Source: Scedosporium boydii (Eukaryota > Ascomycota > Sordariomycetes > Microascales > Microascaceae). Taken from it: DNA of 64,000 nucleotides. The notes beneath the pieces were generated by a model, which searched no databases, was not told the origin of the DNA, and worked only from the letters and a program-made list of their open reading frames with translations. Where the stretch lies: positions 93,688 to 157,687 of the forward strand of contig NJFT01000080.1 in the NCBI GenBank assembly GCA_002221725.1. Direction: 5' to 3'. Every line of letters starts with the position of its first letter. The stretch's first letter is position 1. Shown piece after piece: positions 10,457 through 22,594 of this stretch. Position numbers and translations under genes: made by a program.

Positions 10457-13400
10457 ATGTCTTCCGAGAACGCGCAATCCCTCAAGGTCCTTGACCAGCT
10501 CATGCAGCAACTCACCATCTCCAAGGAGGCTCCTGCCATCAAGGAGGCCTCTGCGGCTCTCGCGTCCTTCATGAACGGTCGCATCGAGGACAAGGATGTT
10601 CCCAACAAGTAAGTTTTTACTTTACCCGACGCAGAATTTTCCCCATGTTATTTTTTCTTTTCTTCCCTTGTACGGTTGTGGGCTCGGAGTTCTTCATCCT
10701 TGCTGGCCCTACTCCACACGCCTCCGGTATCTACTTGATATCAAGGTTTTGGGCCAATTTCCTTATCAGGGATGCGGGTCCGGGTGTGGTGTAGTTTACG
10801 ATTGCGGCGAAATCTGCAGAGCCACCCTGTGCGTGCGTGTGTGCGTGCGTGCGGGCTGGACTGGCTTTCGGCACCCCTGTTTCATGCAGGGCGTCTATTT
10901 CTGGCGCTGCGGGCTTGGCGGGACGAGACCCCAAGGAAAATTTTTTTCTGGGCTTTTCCAGCCAAGTCACGACAGCACGCCCGTGACTGTGTGGCCAGCG
11001 TGCGAGCGTGTGTGAGGGGTGGCGAAACCCCCCACACCCGCCACCACCTAGCGACACTTGACCGCCTAAATTTATCCCCCCACATTTTGTTTTTGCCAGT
11101 TGATTTCTTGCACTTTTTTTCTGCCCCTCATTTTTTTTTCTCACGCTTTGCCGCATCTGGCAATATGGTTCAAGCGGACTTTTTTCGTGTTGGGGTTTTT
11201 TCTTCTGCATCGCCTAGCGTTTTCGAGTGACCAAAATCATTAACACGTGCCTTTTTTGACTTCACAGGACCATCGAAGCCCTCCAGAAGCAGCTCGCTAG
11301 CAAGAAGGACGCCCTCGCCCGTGAAAAGGCTCTGGTCGCCATCAACGCTATTGCCAAGCACGCCGAGGTTTCCGCCCACGTCGAGCCTTTCCTCGTCGCT
11401 CTTCTCCCCGCCGTCTTCGCCGCCGCGGCTGACAAGATCGCGGCCGTCAAGAATGAGGCCACCGCCGCCGCTCTCGCCATCAGCGAGGCCATCAACCCCA
11501 ATGCCGTCAAGTCGGTTCTCCCCCCCGTCATGAAGTCCATCACCTCCGCCCAGAAGTGGCAGGAGAAGATGCTCGCCCTCGACTTCCTCGACGCTCTCGT
11601 CAAGTCTGCCCCCACCCAGGTCTCCTACCGTGTGCCCGACTTGATTCCCGTCGTCTCCGAGTCCATGTGGGACACCAAGAAGGACGTCAAGGACCGTGCC
11701 TACAAGACCATGGAGAAGCTCTGCTCTCTCATCGTCAACAAGGATATTGAGCGCTTCATTCCCGAGCTCATCAAGTGTATCGCCAAGCCCGAGAACGTCC
11801 CCGAGACCGTTCACTTGCTCGGTGCCACCACTTTCGTTACCGAGGTCCAGGAGCCCACCCTCGCCCTCATGGTCCCTCTTCTCGACCGTGGTCTTGCCGA
11901 GCGTGAGACCGCCATCAAGCGAAAGTCTGCCGTCATTGTTGACAACATGTGCAAGCTCGTCGACGACCCCAACATCGTCGCTCCTTTCTTGCCCAAGATG
12001 ATGCCCGGTCTCCAGAAGAACTTCGATACCCTCGCTGACCCCGAGGCTCGTGAGAAGACCAAGCAGGCCCTCGAGACCCTCAACCGTGTTGGTGGTGTCA
12101 AGGACGGCAAGATCCCCGAGGTCCGCCTCGACGGTGACGTCTCCGTCGTCCTCGGCAAGCTCAAGGACATCCTTGCTGGCAAGCACGCCGCCGTTGCTGC
12201 GAAGCTCGCTCCCGTCCTTGAGTACGCCTCGGCCATCGCCGGCCAGCTCATCGACGAGAAGGAGACCGACGCCGCCTCGTGGGCCGAGAACATCAAGCCC
12301 TACATCACCGTTGTTGTCGGCGATGCCGACTCCGACTCTGTCGTCGAGACCCTCCGCAAGCGCGCCTCCCCCGGTGCCGCTGATGCTGACGAGGAGGAGG
12401 AGGATGACGAGGAGGGCGAGGACCTCTGCAACTGCACGTTCTCTCTCGCCTACGGTGCCAAGATTCTTCTCAACCAGACCGGTCTCCGCCTCAAGCGTGG
12501 CCAGCGCTATGGTCTTTGCGGTCCCAACGGTTCCGGCAAGTCTACTCTCATGCGTGCCATCAACAACGAGCAGGTCGAGGGCTTCCCCAAGCAGTCCGAG
12601 GTCAAGACCGTCTTCGTCGAGCACGACTTGGACTCTGCCGATACTGAGATGACCACCATCGACTGGACCATGAAGAAGCTCCAGGAGGCCGGTGTCGAGA
12701 CCTCTCAGGAGGACGTCATCAAGCAGCTCGTCGAGTTCGGCTTCACCGACTCCATGATCCAGGGCGAGATCACCGCCCTCTCCGGTGGTTGGAAGATGAA
12801 GCTCGCCCTGTGCCGTGCCGTCTTCGAGGCTCCCGATATTCTCCTCCTCGACGAGCCCACCAACCATTTGGACGTGAAGAACGTCAAGTGGCTCGAGGAC
12901 TACCTCATCAACTCTCCCTGCACCTCCATCATCGTGTCCCACGACACTGGTTTCCTCGACAACGTCACCCAGCACATCATCCACTACGAGCGCTTCAAGC
13001 TTAAGCGCTACAGGGGTAACCTCAAGGAGTTCGTCCGCAAGTGCCCCTCGGCCCGCTCGTACTACGAGCTCGGCGCCTCGGAGATGGAGTTCAGCTTCCC
13101 CGAGCCCGGTTTCCTCGAGGGTGTCAAGACCAAGGCCAAGGCCATTCTCCGTGCCACCAAGATGAGCTTCCAGTACCCCGGTACCGTGAAGCCCCAGCTC
13201 ACGGACATCACCTTCCAGTGCTCGCTCGGCTCCCGTATCGCCGTCATCGGCCCCAACGGTGCCGGCAAGTCCACCCTCATCAACGTCCTCACCGGTGAGC
13301 TCATCCCCACCTCGGGTGAGATCTACCAGCACGAGAACATGCGTATTGCCTACATCAAGCAGCACGCTTTCGCGCACATCGATAACCACTTGGACAAGAC

Positions 13401-14280
13401 TCCCTCCGAGTACATCCAGTGGCGATTCCAGACCGGTGAGGATCGCGAGACCATGGACCGCGCCAACAAGGTCATCACCGAGGACGACGAGCAGGCCATG
13501 AACAAGATCTACAAGATCGACGGCACCGACCGCCGCGTCATCGGCATCCACTCTCGTCGCAAGTTCAAGAACAGCTACGAGTACGAGTGCTCCTTCAGCC
13601 TCGGCGAGAACGTCGGCCAGAAGAACGAGCGATGGACCCCCATGATGACTGCCGACAACAAGTGGATCCCCCGTAGCGAGATCCTCGCCACCCACCAGAA
13701 GCTCGTTGCCGAGGTCGATATGAAGGAGGCCCTCGCCTCCGGTCAGTTCCGTCCCCTCGTCCGTCGCGAGATCGAGTCCCACTGCGCCAACTTCGGCCTC
13801 GACGCCGAACTCGTCTCCCACTCGCGCATGCGCGGTCTCTCCGGTGGTCAGCGTGTCAAGGTCGTCCTTGCCGCCTGCTCGTGGCAGCGACCCCACTTGA
13901 TCGTCCTCGACGAGCCTACTAACTACCTCGACCGCGACTCTCTCGGTGCCCTCTCCAAGGCCCTCAAGAAGTTCGAGGGTGGTGTCATCATCATTACCCA
14001 CTCTGCCGAGTTCACCAAGGACTTGACCGAGGAGGTCTGGGCCGTCATGGACGGCAAGATGACTCCTTCGGGCCACAACTGGGTCCAGGGTCAGGGTAGC
14101 GGCCCCCGCCTCAAGGCCAACGAGGATGATGGCGAGGACAAGTTCGACGCCATGGGTAACAAGATTACTGCGGCGAAGAAGAAGACCAAGTTGAGCAGCA
14201 ACGAGGCGAGGAAGAAGAAGAAGGAGCGCATGGCTCGCCGCAAGCGTGGTGAGGAGGTCTTTAGCGACGAGGACGACTAA
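10457..14280 (+). CDS. TEF3: Translation elongation factor 3 (eEF3), ABC-F type ATPase
   Basis: Fungus-specific ATPase that acts on the ribosome, promoting E-site tRNA release at each elongation cycle. Two exons, 10457-10608 and 11268-14280, joined in phase 2 (AA|G), give 1054 residues, the normal eEF3 length. The N-terminal region is helical HEAT-repeat sequence (about residues 10-320). The first ABC domain has Walker A GPNGSGKS at 469-476, signature LSGGW and Walker [12 protein letters not shown]. The second has Walker A GPNGAGKS at 712-719, signature LSGGQRVKV and [12 protein letters not shown]. The stretch between the second Walker A and signature is long, as expected for the eEF3 chromodomain insertion. 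The C-terminus is Lys/Arg-rich ([18 protein letters not shown]), a known feature of eEF3. Codon use is strongly biased to C-ending codons, as in highly expressed fungal genes. The 659-nt intron after codon 50 is unusually long for this window. Confidence 0.98.
10609..11267 (+). other. Long intron of the eEF3 gene
   Basis: GTAAGT donor at 10609 and TTCACAG acceptor ending at 11267; length 659 nt against 58-345 nt for other introns modelled here. It carries a GTGC/GTGT-rich tract at about 10830-10856 and several T-runs. I looked for C/D or H/ACA snoRNA signatures and did not find a convincing set. Confidence 0.85.
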
Positions 14281-16824
14281 ATCACTATCTAACTTGGGCG
14301 CTAATCTGGAGGAGGGTTTTCCTTCCCCCCTCCGATCCTCATCTGTTGGTGATGAGGGCTAATGTCTAACCTACCTTCTCTTTCTTTTGTCTTCTTTACG
14401 ATACATGCTTGGCGTTGAGAGAGTTTATTTTCTTGTTCTTTTCCTTTGTTTATGAGGGCGGTAATCACAAAAGTTTACAATGGATGATGGAAAAAGAATG
14501 GATTCGGGTTGAGCGATTTAAATCCTCGACATTCATTTTTGTTCTTTACAGTCGCGCAACTTTGGCGCCTTTTGCCTCGGTGTCTTAACCCGATGGCTTT
14601 TTTTCTAGATAGAGAATCGAAGAGTCTAAATGTTTTCAAAAAACTATTCTTGTGTACTTTTGGTGATGATGTTTTGTAGTTGGGATGTTTTTTTTCTTCC
14701 TTGGTTTCGGTTTGTATCTTGAACAATCACCGAGTCGCTTCGACTTCCGCTTTTCAATTGTTTCCTTTTCCAGATGTGAGCGGTGACTAGATGGAAGCAA
14801 GAGTTGTCCGTTGACGCCACTATTCAATGCCGTTCACCATCGAGAGCCATGCGTCTATGCACTCAAAGAGACGGATCTACTCATTCGGGCGGGGGCAACG
14901 CACGTCGCGGAGATCAGGCCCGAGGAAGGGGTGGGCAGATCGACGCCGTCATGGGACGAGATGCGATACTACGCTTTATGCGATGGCAGGAAGTCCCAGG
15001 CGTCTCATCAAGGTTGGGATGACCCCCTACTCGACTGTGAATATTGCAACGACCAGGGCAAAGGCAAACCTTTTCCTACAACTCTCACCAAAGAGCCAAG
15101 AGGCCAAGCAAGAATCCAATTAACCCCAGACTCAAGCCAAGATTCCCTCAACCACATCTTTCTCCATCCCCGGGCGGCCCACTTCGGTCGCATCCCCCGA
15201 ATTCCCGCTGAACGATACCCCCAATACGCGCCCCACGCATTTTGTATTCGGGGCGTTTCTAGATTGGGGGGGATATTGAATTAAAAAGAGGAGCGGCAGT
15301 TAAAAGAGTTCGATTTTTCGGCGATATTATTCGCATTGAAGGGGGTTATGTATCTGCCGCCTTTCCCGTGTGACTGGCTGCTTGGGCTAGATTGTCGAGG
15401 GAGGCTGTCGCCTCTATCTGGATGCGCGGCTTGCGCACGAACAGCTTCTTCTTCTTTTAAGTTTATGGACTGATCTCGATAGGGATCCGGTGGCATTGAT
15501 CCTTGGATGGGATGGGCCATGGATCGCTGCCGATCCCGAGAAGTTGACGAGTCCACCCACCCACACACAGCATGAACGACACGACGAAGGAAAGGCGAGT
15601 CGAGGGCCGCGAGGCTATATCACACATCAAATAAGAACCCCATCCTTGATGGAGATATCCAGATATATTAACACTCTCGCTCCCTCCCATGCTCTTCATC
15701 TATTTCCCGCCTGCCAAAAACACCGCCACAACAAGCCCAGAACCCAACGCACTCTATTCGCCCCAAACCTCTGAAAATGCAATCAATCAATCCCGAGCCG
15801 ACCTTAGCGGAGTTGGCAGAGATCGAATAAGGGCATACGAAGAACGTATTGAAGGGGAAGAAAGAAAAATAAAGCACCCCTCTGCTTACAGGCTGCTGCT
15901 GCCCATCGTTTTTACCCTTCTTGGCTCACCACTCGGGACTTGCCCGCAATATCATCTTCGTGAGTGCCTTCTCTTGGGTCTTCGCTTAATTTGTTGCAGT
16001 TGCCACTTTTCCTGGGGTACAGCTTCGGCAATCATGGTGTGCTCGTCTCGTTCCCTCGTTTCCGTCTCCGTCCTCTGTGTTTCTGTTTCCACTTGACATC
16101 TGCCCTCTCCCATCATGATACTACCTCTACCTTGGCATTTACATATAGAACGCACAATCCCACACAATCACACACAAGCGTGTTTACATATTCATATAAA
16201 TATATATCTATAAGAAGCATGAGAGAAAGACATCCTGGATGCATGGACGAAATAACATCCCGGATTGGAGCGGTTCCCCACCGCCAGTTCTCCTCGTCTA
16301 TGTCATCTCGGCATAAGCTCTTCATATCTCGATGCCCAACATCAAGTGACCATGCCGCAATCTGGGGAAAGACGGGATCCAAATTCGAGACTTTACCTTG
16401 CCCTTCCTCTCGTCTTTTTCTCTCCCACCTTTCATTCCCGCCCCTTGAACCAAGATTACGTGGGGTTTCCCAGAATGAATCTGTCTATCTTGATATCTGT
16501 GTAAGGGGGGAGGGCCATGAATGAGGATACTATACACCGTTATGGGGATGGTGGGCTAGCAAGAAGAGGAAATTTGAGGCAAGCCAAATGGGAAGCAGAG
16601 GTTCTCACAGAGGCGGGAAAAGCGGAATTGAGCCTTGGGGCCTTGATTGCGCGTAGACAGAGTATCCAAGGAGATTCTATTAGATCAATGGCTCGTCCCC
16701 ATCAGCAATCTATTTGGACTCCTGACCATATTGGAACCAAGACAAACACTTTAATATTCCTGGTCTTTGCCGTACTCTAGTGGGGAGGAGAGAAGAAATG
16801 GAATGCATACATAGATGTCAATTG
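14281..16824. other. Intergenic region between eEF3 and LPMO
   Basis: The first 500 bases are T-rich and look like the eEF3 3' UTR and terminator zone. The rest has no supported gene. A candidate carbon-repressor (CreA/Cre1-type, SYGGRG) match GTGGGG sits at 16780-16785, 193 bases before the LPMO start. That site is a weak six-base match and is only suggestive. Confidence 0.4.
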
Positions 16825-16836
16825 ATATATATATAA
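16825..16836 (+). promoter_or_regulatory. Candidate TATA box of the LPMO gene
   Basis: TATATATATAAA-type string about 140 bases upstream of the ATG at 16978, the same spacing seen for the dehydrogenase at 4469. TATA elements are common in inducible fungal genes. Inferred from sequence and position. Confidence 0.45.
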
Positions 16837-16977
16837 ACTCGGTAGTCCTCCCACGAACATGCCGCAATGAAGAAGCCGGCTTCGAGAGACTCGTAGTTCA
16901 ACCTCTATCCACGTTCGTGTCGCCTCTTCTCATCTGTTCACCTGTTCATCGTGGCTGCAGTCCTCGATTTGGCAACC

Positions 16978-17825
16978 ATGAAGCTCTCCGTCGCCTCCGT
17001 GCTGGCCTACAGCGCCATTGCCTCAGCCCACTGCATCTTCCAGGTTCGTCCCCTTCCTTTCCCCCATTCTCTTTTCAAACCACCACAAAGACTCTCCCTT
17101 GATCTATCCATCCTCACCGAGCCTCCCTCACTAACGAATATCATCCCCAGCGCCTCTCCGTCGACGGCCAAGACCAAGGCTCCCTCGTCGGCCTCCGCGC
17201 CCCCAACCAAAACAACCCCGTCCAAAACGTCCAATCCCAAGACCTAACCTGCGGCGTCGTAGCCTCCAAATCTGAAGCCGTCATCAAAGTCCCCGCCGGC
17301 TCCAAAGTCGGCTCCTGGTGGCAGCACGTCATCGGCGGCGCCCAGTTCCCCGGCGACCCGGACAACCCCATCGCGCCCTCCCACCACGGGCCCGTATCGG
17401 CGTACCTCGCCAAGGTCGACAACGCGGCGTCTGCTTCGCACCAGGGCCTCGATTGGTTCAAGGTCGCCGAGGATAACCTCGATACCTCGTCCGGGGTGTG
17501 GGGCGTCGATAATATGGTCAAGGGCCAGGGGTGGCACTATTTCACTATGCCGAGCTGTATCGCTCCCGGGCATTATCTCCTGAGGGTTGAGCTTTTAGCG
17601 CTGCATTCGGCTCATCAGAATATGGGGGCCCAGTTCTATACTTCTTGCGCCCAGATCGAGGTTACGGGCAGTGGGACGTTCACGCCGACGCAGACTGTTA
17701 AGATCCCCGGTGCTTTCCAGCAGAATGATCCCGCGGTTTTGGTTAATATCTATGCTGCCGGCGGTGTGGCGAATAACAACGGGAAGCCGTACCAGGCTCC
17801 TGGGCCTAGGCCCATTACCTGCTAA
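16978..17825 (+). CDS. AA9 lytic polysaccharide monooxygenase (secreted)
   Basis: Copper enzyme that oxidatively cleaves cellulose or related beta-glucans outside the cell. Exons 16978-17043 and 17151-17825 (phase 0; 107-nt intron with a CTAAC branch near 17131) give 246 residues. Residues 1-17 are a signal peptide ending ASA; cleavage leaves His18 as the N-terminal histidine of the copper brace. The second brace histidine is in SHHGP (His100 or His101). His174, Gln183 and the axial Tyr185 keep the exact H-x8-Q-x-Y spacing of AA9. Cys pairs (LTCG, TSCAQ) fit the conserved disulfide. There is no linker or CBM1, so it is a single-domain form. Residue 2 of the mature protein is Cys, which is uncommon. 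Regiospecificity (C1 or C4) cannot be judged here. Confidence 0.95.
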
Positions 17826-18826
17826 GGTCTTTGCGGGTTGGTAGTATTTTGTTTCTTTCGTTTATCGGGATGGTTTTGAAGATGGGCAAGGGGGGAACCT
17901 TTTTCATTTCGAAAACATCCATTCTTTCTTTTATACGATGGCATTTTTTCGAGGGGAGATGGGCATCATTCAAGGTGTCATGAAGAGGGGAAAGAAAGAA
18001 TCAAGACGCATGGCCGTCGTGTATATAGCAGGAAGCAGCTCGACCAAAGCTCGAGACTTGCACCACAAATATGGCGAAAGTAGCATTCACCCGCCGAGTC
18101 TTGTCTCGATCTTGGCGAAACTTATGCCGTGAACACCGCTGATTGTCTCTTTAAGGGGGGCCGGGGAGACCACCTTCGACCAGTATCACTAACACGCCAG
18201 GGCAGCAGAGATGACAGATGACCGTAAATACAAAGTCGTGCGGTGGAATGCATACAATAAAAGGCGAATCGGTTGTCGCTGATTTTTTAGTTTTAAACAG
18301 GATCCGTTTCTGGGACCTGCGCTGACGCCTGCGGCTGTACGCTCTGGTCATTCGTACCGCATTTTGTCGTGGAGGCAACATGTTGTTACAACAGCGACGC
18401 GACATACCCTCTCTTAGTTCGTCCTCTATACGAGGGGGTTAGCATGAAGTGCGGCCACTGTAGAAACGAATATCAGGTACGATCATCGTCACTGCTGCTA
18501 CTAACTTTCGAGTTTACCCGCCGGACACCTTCGCAATCTCCGCCCGTCGCTTGACGTCGAGAGCTAGACCGGCACGGACTGGCCGACACCGAAACAACCG
18601 GATTTCGATCCAGAAACAGATACCAACAATGAAGCCAACAACATAGTCGCCATGAAATAGACGGAGAGGTACCAAAGCCGGAAAGGAAGTAGTAATGCTG
18701 GGGAGCTGCTTGACAGGTGCATCACGAGGCGGAGGCGCGCTCCAAGCCCCCCAAACCTGACCTTGCGAGGTTAGCCGATACATGACTCTCGAAAGCTTCC
18801 AGTCGCCTCCCTCTTGTCTCCGTCCT
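17826..18826. other. Intergenic, convergent 3' ends
   Basis: Lies between the LPMO and the F-box-like gene, which converge. The first 120 bases are T-rich 3' flank. A minus-strand open frame of 89 codons (18514-18783) has one plausible membrane helix (YVVGFIVGICFWIEIRLF) but no family I recognise; see the rejected list. Confidence 0.4.
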
Positions 18827-19822
18827 CTAGCCCTCTTGGCACGAACGACTACCCCCCTCTGCCTCCTTCTTCGCCTGAGCTTCGTCTGTACATCGTTAGC
18901 CTCTTACATTGGGAGGAGTGGACTTGTTGCGTACCACGGAGGACCCCCGTCGTCTGCGTAACCCATACCATATCCTTCTAATCGCCTCTGATAGTAATAT
19001 TCAGCTTCCTCCTCCTGCTCCCGCTCCCGCTCCCGCTCCCATTCCAGCAGGCTCCATACATTATTCATGTAATTGTAGTAGTCGTCTTCGTTGTCGAACT
19101 CGAACCTATCATCAGGATCGGTCCAGACCTGCTTCAACGAAGGGACTTTGGTGATTTGGACCGTCCATCCGCGTTCGCGCAGCTTTGCCGCTAAACAACC
19201 ATCGGGGTGATTCCAGTCGTCGATATCGCTGAGATCCCCCGCTTCGTCATCACTCGCCTCCACCGATTCTCGGCCGTACCATCTCACATTGACTATCACG
19301 TTTCGCAGCTGTGGAAGAGCCTTAAGCCGCATGTCGATCAAATCCAACAAGGCCGTGGAGACGGGGAAGCCACTGGTGAATGGGAGGGATAACTTCAGCG
19401 TGGTTATACCGACACAGGCATCTCGTACGAGGTCCAGGTCCTTAACATGGCCTTCATGAAGCTGGGTACCCAACCAAGTAGATCGGTTAGGAAGTGTAAC
19501 ACAGACGTGGCGAAGGAGTCTCGCTAGGGGCCCGATCTGCCCAAGGAAGAAGGCGAGGGTAGTGCCTGTGGCGTATCCTGTCGTCGCTTCGTCCTCCTCC
19601 GGAAAGTAAAAACAATTGTCGGAGTAAAGAAGGGGGACGGCTTCGTCGTAACCTTGCTTGCTGGTGCGAAGAAGGGCAGGACACAGGTCGATAATTTCTC
19701 CTAGCCACAGCCGTTGCTGGCAAGGGGTATTCCCGCTTCTCGAGGTTAATGGGTGCAGGGTGAACGAGGAGCTGTGAATAGATCTTAAGCCTAATCTCGA
19801 CCGGGAAGGCGAAGAGGTCCAT
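18827..19822 (-). CDS. F-box-like domain protein (splicing or frameshift needed)
   Basis: The ATG at 19822 begins MDLFAFPVEIRLKIYSQLL, the F-box-like start of a common Pezizomycotina family, but that frame soon closes. The downstream frame (LCPALLRTSKQGYDEAVPLLYSD and on) is plainly the same family, yet has no usable ATG. A 49-nt intron 19765-19717 (GTTCAC donor, ATTAAC, CCAG) joins the frames exactly. A second intron 18968-18886 (GTATGG, GCTAAC, TACAG; 83 nt) leads to a 59-nt last exon. The total is 287 residues. Without that second intron the protein ends at 18904. Against the first intron, it removes VHPAPI, which looks like the conserved family segment, so a one-base frameshift between about 19690 and 19760 is an equal possibility. 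Residues near the C-terminus are Glu/Arg-rich (EWEREREREQEEEAE). Function unknown; probably an adaptor. Confidence 0.6.
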
Positions 19823-20409
19823 CGTCGTAGAGTTGAAATAGGTACAGCGCACTTAAGGAGGGTTCGGCCCCGGACTGAGCACGGTATGGGCAAAATTGGG
19901 TTCGGTTGGGCAGCGTCGAGAGATCGAGCGGGGGTTACACACGTCGAAGATGCCTGGCGCCCTGGTTAAGACTCTGAAATGGTCTCGTATATATTGGCGG
20001 CGAATGCCGTTGGCGAAGCTAGCATTCCCGTTTGAAGAAAGGTCCTATTGGCGGATAGTGAGGCTCTCACGGAAGCCCATAGAATTCCCAGCAACCTGCA
20101 GTGGGTGTTGTAAAAGCCTGCTCTGCCTTTGTCAGACACTGGTCACGTATGTACCTCTCTGTTACAAATGTGTCCTGCAAAGCTACCCAAGCCACAGGTC
20201 AACCTCAGCGACACCCATTTCGCCTTCTGCTGTATGTGCCAAACTATGGATTTGTATTAGCACGATGGATTACGCTTCTCTCGCCATCATACACAGTGGG
20301 CGGGCCACCCGTAGAAAAACAATCTGAACAGAGAGCCATTCTAAATTCCTCCCCATATCTCAGTCGACGGTGATCACCTGCTTTTTCTTGACCGCAACAC
20401 CGCCGTTCC
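19823..20409. other. Intergenic, F-box gene 5' flank and channel 3' flank
   Basis: Head of the F-box-like gene on one side and tail of the channel gene on the other, both on the minus strand. No coding signal of its own. Confidence 0.4.
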
Positions 20410-22594
20410 CTAAGATGCGCTCTCGCCTTCACCTCCTTCACCTTCATCATCTCCCTTCTTCTCATCCTTCGTCTTTCCCTCAACCCCTCTCTTCAACTCC
20501 TCCAGCAGCCCCTTCAACTCGGCAACCTCATCCATCAACCTCCTAACCTCAACAACCGCCGGATCAACCTCCACATTCGCCCTCACATCCTCACACCGCT
20601 TCGTCCACCCCTCCGCCTCGAAATCCACCTGATCCTCCAACTGCTCCCACTCCTCCACCGTGTCGTCGTCGTCCTCGCCGCGCAGTCGGTTGCGGTGGAC
20701 GTCGGCGGCTTTCCGCGTCTCGAAATACGCCGCCACGACGAGGAGCGGAGAGTAGATGACGGCCATGACCACGTCGTTGACGAGCTCGTACTTGTCCTTG
20801 GGGAGCCACCACGAGAAGAGGACGACGACGACGATCTCGACGAGGTTGAGGGGCGCGATGTAGACGTTTTCGTCGGGGGCGCGCACGAATGACATCGTCT
20901 TTTGGGCGAAGAGGGCCATGTATTCGTCGTCGGCGTTTTCGTAGATGTCGCTGTAGGCTGAGCCGTACAAGGCGATGAGGATGTTGAGGAGAATGACCTA
21001 GGGACAAGCAGGTTTAGCATACTCTCCCCCTCTCACGATGTGTTCCTTCCTCTTCAACTCCAACTTACCATGACAATAAATGTGAAAATATAATAGAGAA
21101 GAATACCAAACGGGGGCGCAAACTTCTCAAACCCACTAAACTCCGGGCTCCCCATTATCGAATTCACCATCGCCTGAATAATGAACCAAATCTCATCCGT
21201 CTCCAAGTCCTCCGCCAAATCGAGCCCGATGAAAGCCTGCATAAAGCCCACGAACACGACAGCCAGTAGCGCAAAGAAGATGATGGACTCCTTCATCATC
21301 ACCTTGAGCACCACCAGCATGGCGCCGAAAAACCGGAAACTATCGAGATACAGGAGCAGCCGGATCCAGAACATAGGGGCGCTGAAGGCCAGGAAGTTGT
21401 AGCTGAGGCTGTCGTATTGGTGGCGGGGGTCGCTGCCCAGCGGGTGGGCGAGGCCGATGACGCGGAACACGAAGGAGACGGAGAGAACGGCGTAGAGGAC
21501 GCTGTTGAAGGCCGTCCAGAAGCTTAGGATGTGGTAGCCGGCCTTCCAGAATTTGGTGAGCTCGTCGCAGATGAAGCCGAGCGTGAAGAGGTAGAGCAGA
21601 ATCTCGGCCGCGTCGAAACTGCCGTCCCAGTTCACCGAGTTGATCGACATGGTGTACAGTACCAGGTAGAGAATGGAGAAGAGCAATCGCGCCGCGTTCT
21701 GGTAGATGGGAGCTCGTAGGCGGTCCGGGTCCAGATGTACGATGTAGCGCTCGTCATCGCGGCCTTTGTAGTCGACGAACACGGTGGGATCGTCCTCATC
21801 CTGGACGAGCCAACCCTTCCACAGGTAATGAAGGCATTTCTGGTAGCCGGACGAGCAGATGACGCGCAGTGCGTGCAGGTCGACGGCCTTTTCTATAGCG
21901 TTGGCGGGGGGCGTGGGCTTGCCGTTGACGATGATGGAGAAGCGATGAAGGAGAAGGGTGTGAAGGAGATAGCTTGTGTCCTCTTCATTCTCGATGCTGT
22001 CAAGAGAAGATTAGAGAGTAAGCTTTTAAAAGACGAGATGACCTCTCCAATTGGGAGCGCATCGGCGACAACTCACATTGCCTTGGCAATAACCTGACAA
22101 GCCGTAGACCTCACATTATGCAAGTCTGCATCCCACAATTCCAAAATGGCCTGTCGCTTAAACCAGCGACTGCACACGAGCAGACAAAACACGACGCAGG
22201 ACCGGTACTGCTCGCCGCCGGCTTCCTTGGCAGCGAGGATGACCTTCTTGGTGATGACACGGCTGTGTGCCTGAGTGATGAGGGACTCTTCGAGCTCGCA
22301 GGGCACGCATTCCTCGATCAGATGGCGGAGGCGGAGGGCGACTTTGGTGACTTCTATTGGGGGGACGACGGGGTTGAGATGGCTGGTGGTGTGCTGGGGG
22401 AGCACTGCCAATGGCGGTCTATGTTAGCTTCTTCAGATATCTTCGAAAAAAAGGAAAAGAAAAAGGTAGCCGAGGTATCCTCGTGACGTACGCGATTCTC
22501 GATGCTCAAAATCCCATTCGCGGCGACTGCGATTGTCGTCGCGACTCAGGCCTAGAAGACGGCCGAGCGTCATTCGGCTGTTGCGAGAAGCCAT
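20410..22594 (-). CDS. yvc1: Yvc1-type vacuolar TRP cation channel
   Basis: A cation channel of the fungal TRP family that releases Ca2+ from the vacuole. Four exons in transcription order, 22594-22492, 22404-22077, 21996-21069 and 20997-20410, give 648 residues; introns of 87, 80 and 71 nt keep frame. The N-terminal cytosolic part (RHLIEECVPCELEESLIT, HSRVITKKV, FCLLVCSRWFKRQAI) matches fungal Yvc1 proteins. Six membrane helices span about residues 247-465. A pore loop lies before the last helix (IMGSPEF region, about 430), and the S6 end NILIALYGSAY resembles the TRP S6 consensus. The S6 helix is split by the last intron. Two more hydrophobic segments (about 503-518 and 526-545) and an acidic Glu/Lys-rich tail follow. 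Acidic residues in the tail could bind Ca2+, as proposed for yeast Yvc1. The start ATG at 22594 is the first in frame. Confidence 0.92.

Noticed and set aside
11170..14076. 968-codon open frame antisense to eEF3
   Set aside because: It mirrors the strongly biased codon use of eEF3 (few codons whose complement is a stop). Its Leu/Gly/Val/Asp/Glu-rich sequence has no domain, while the sense strand is a complete eEF3.
14811..15284. 157-codon plus-strand frame after eEF3
   Set aside because: Has no ATG at its start, no domain, and lies in the 3' flank of eEF3.
18514..18783. 89-codon minus-strand frame with one possible membrane helix
   Set aside because: It is in frame with, and downstream of, the F-box-like gene stop at 18904, but no intron joins the two in phase. 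Alone it has no recognisable family. It would need expression data.
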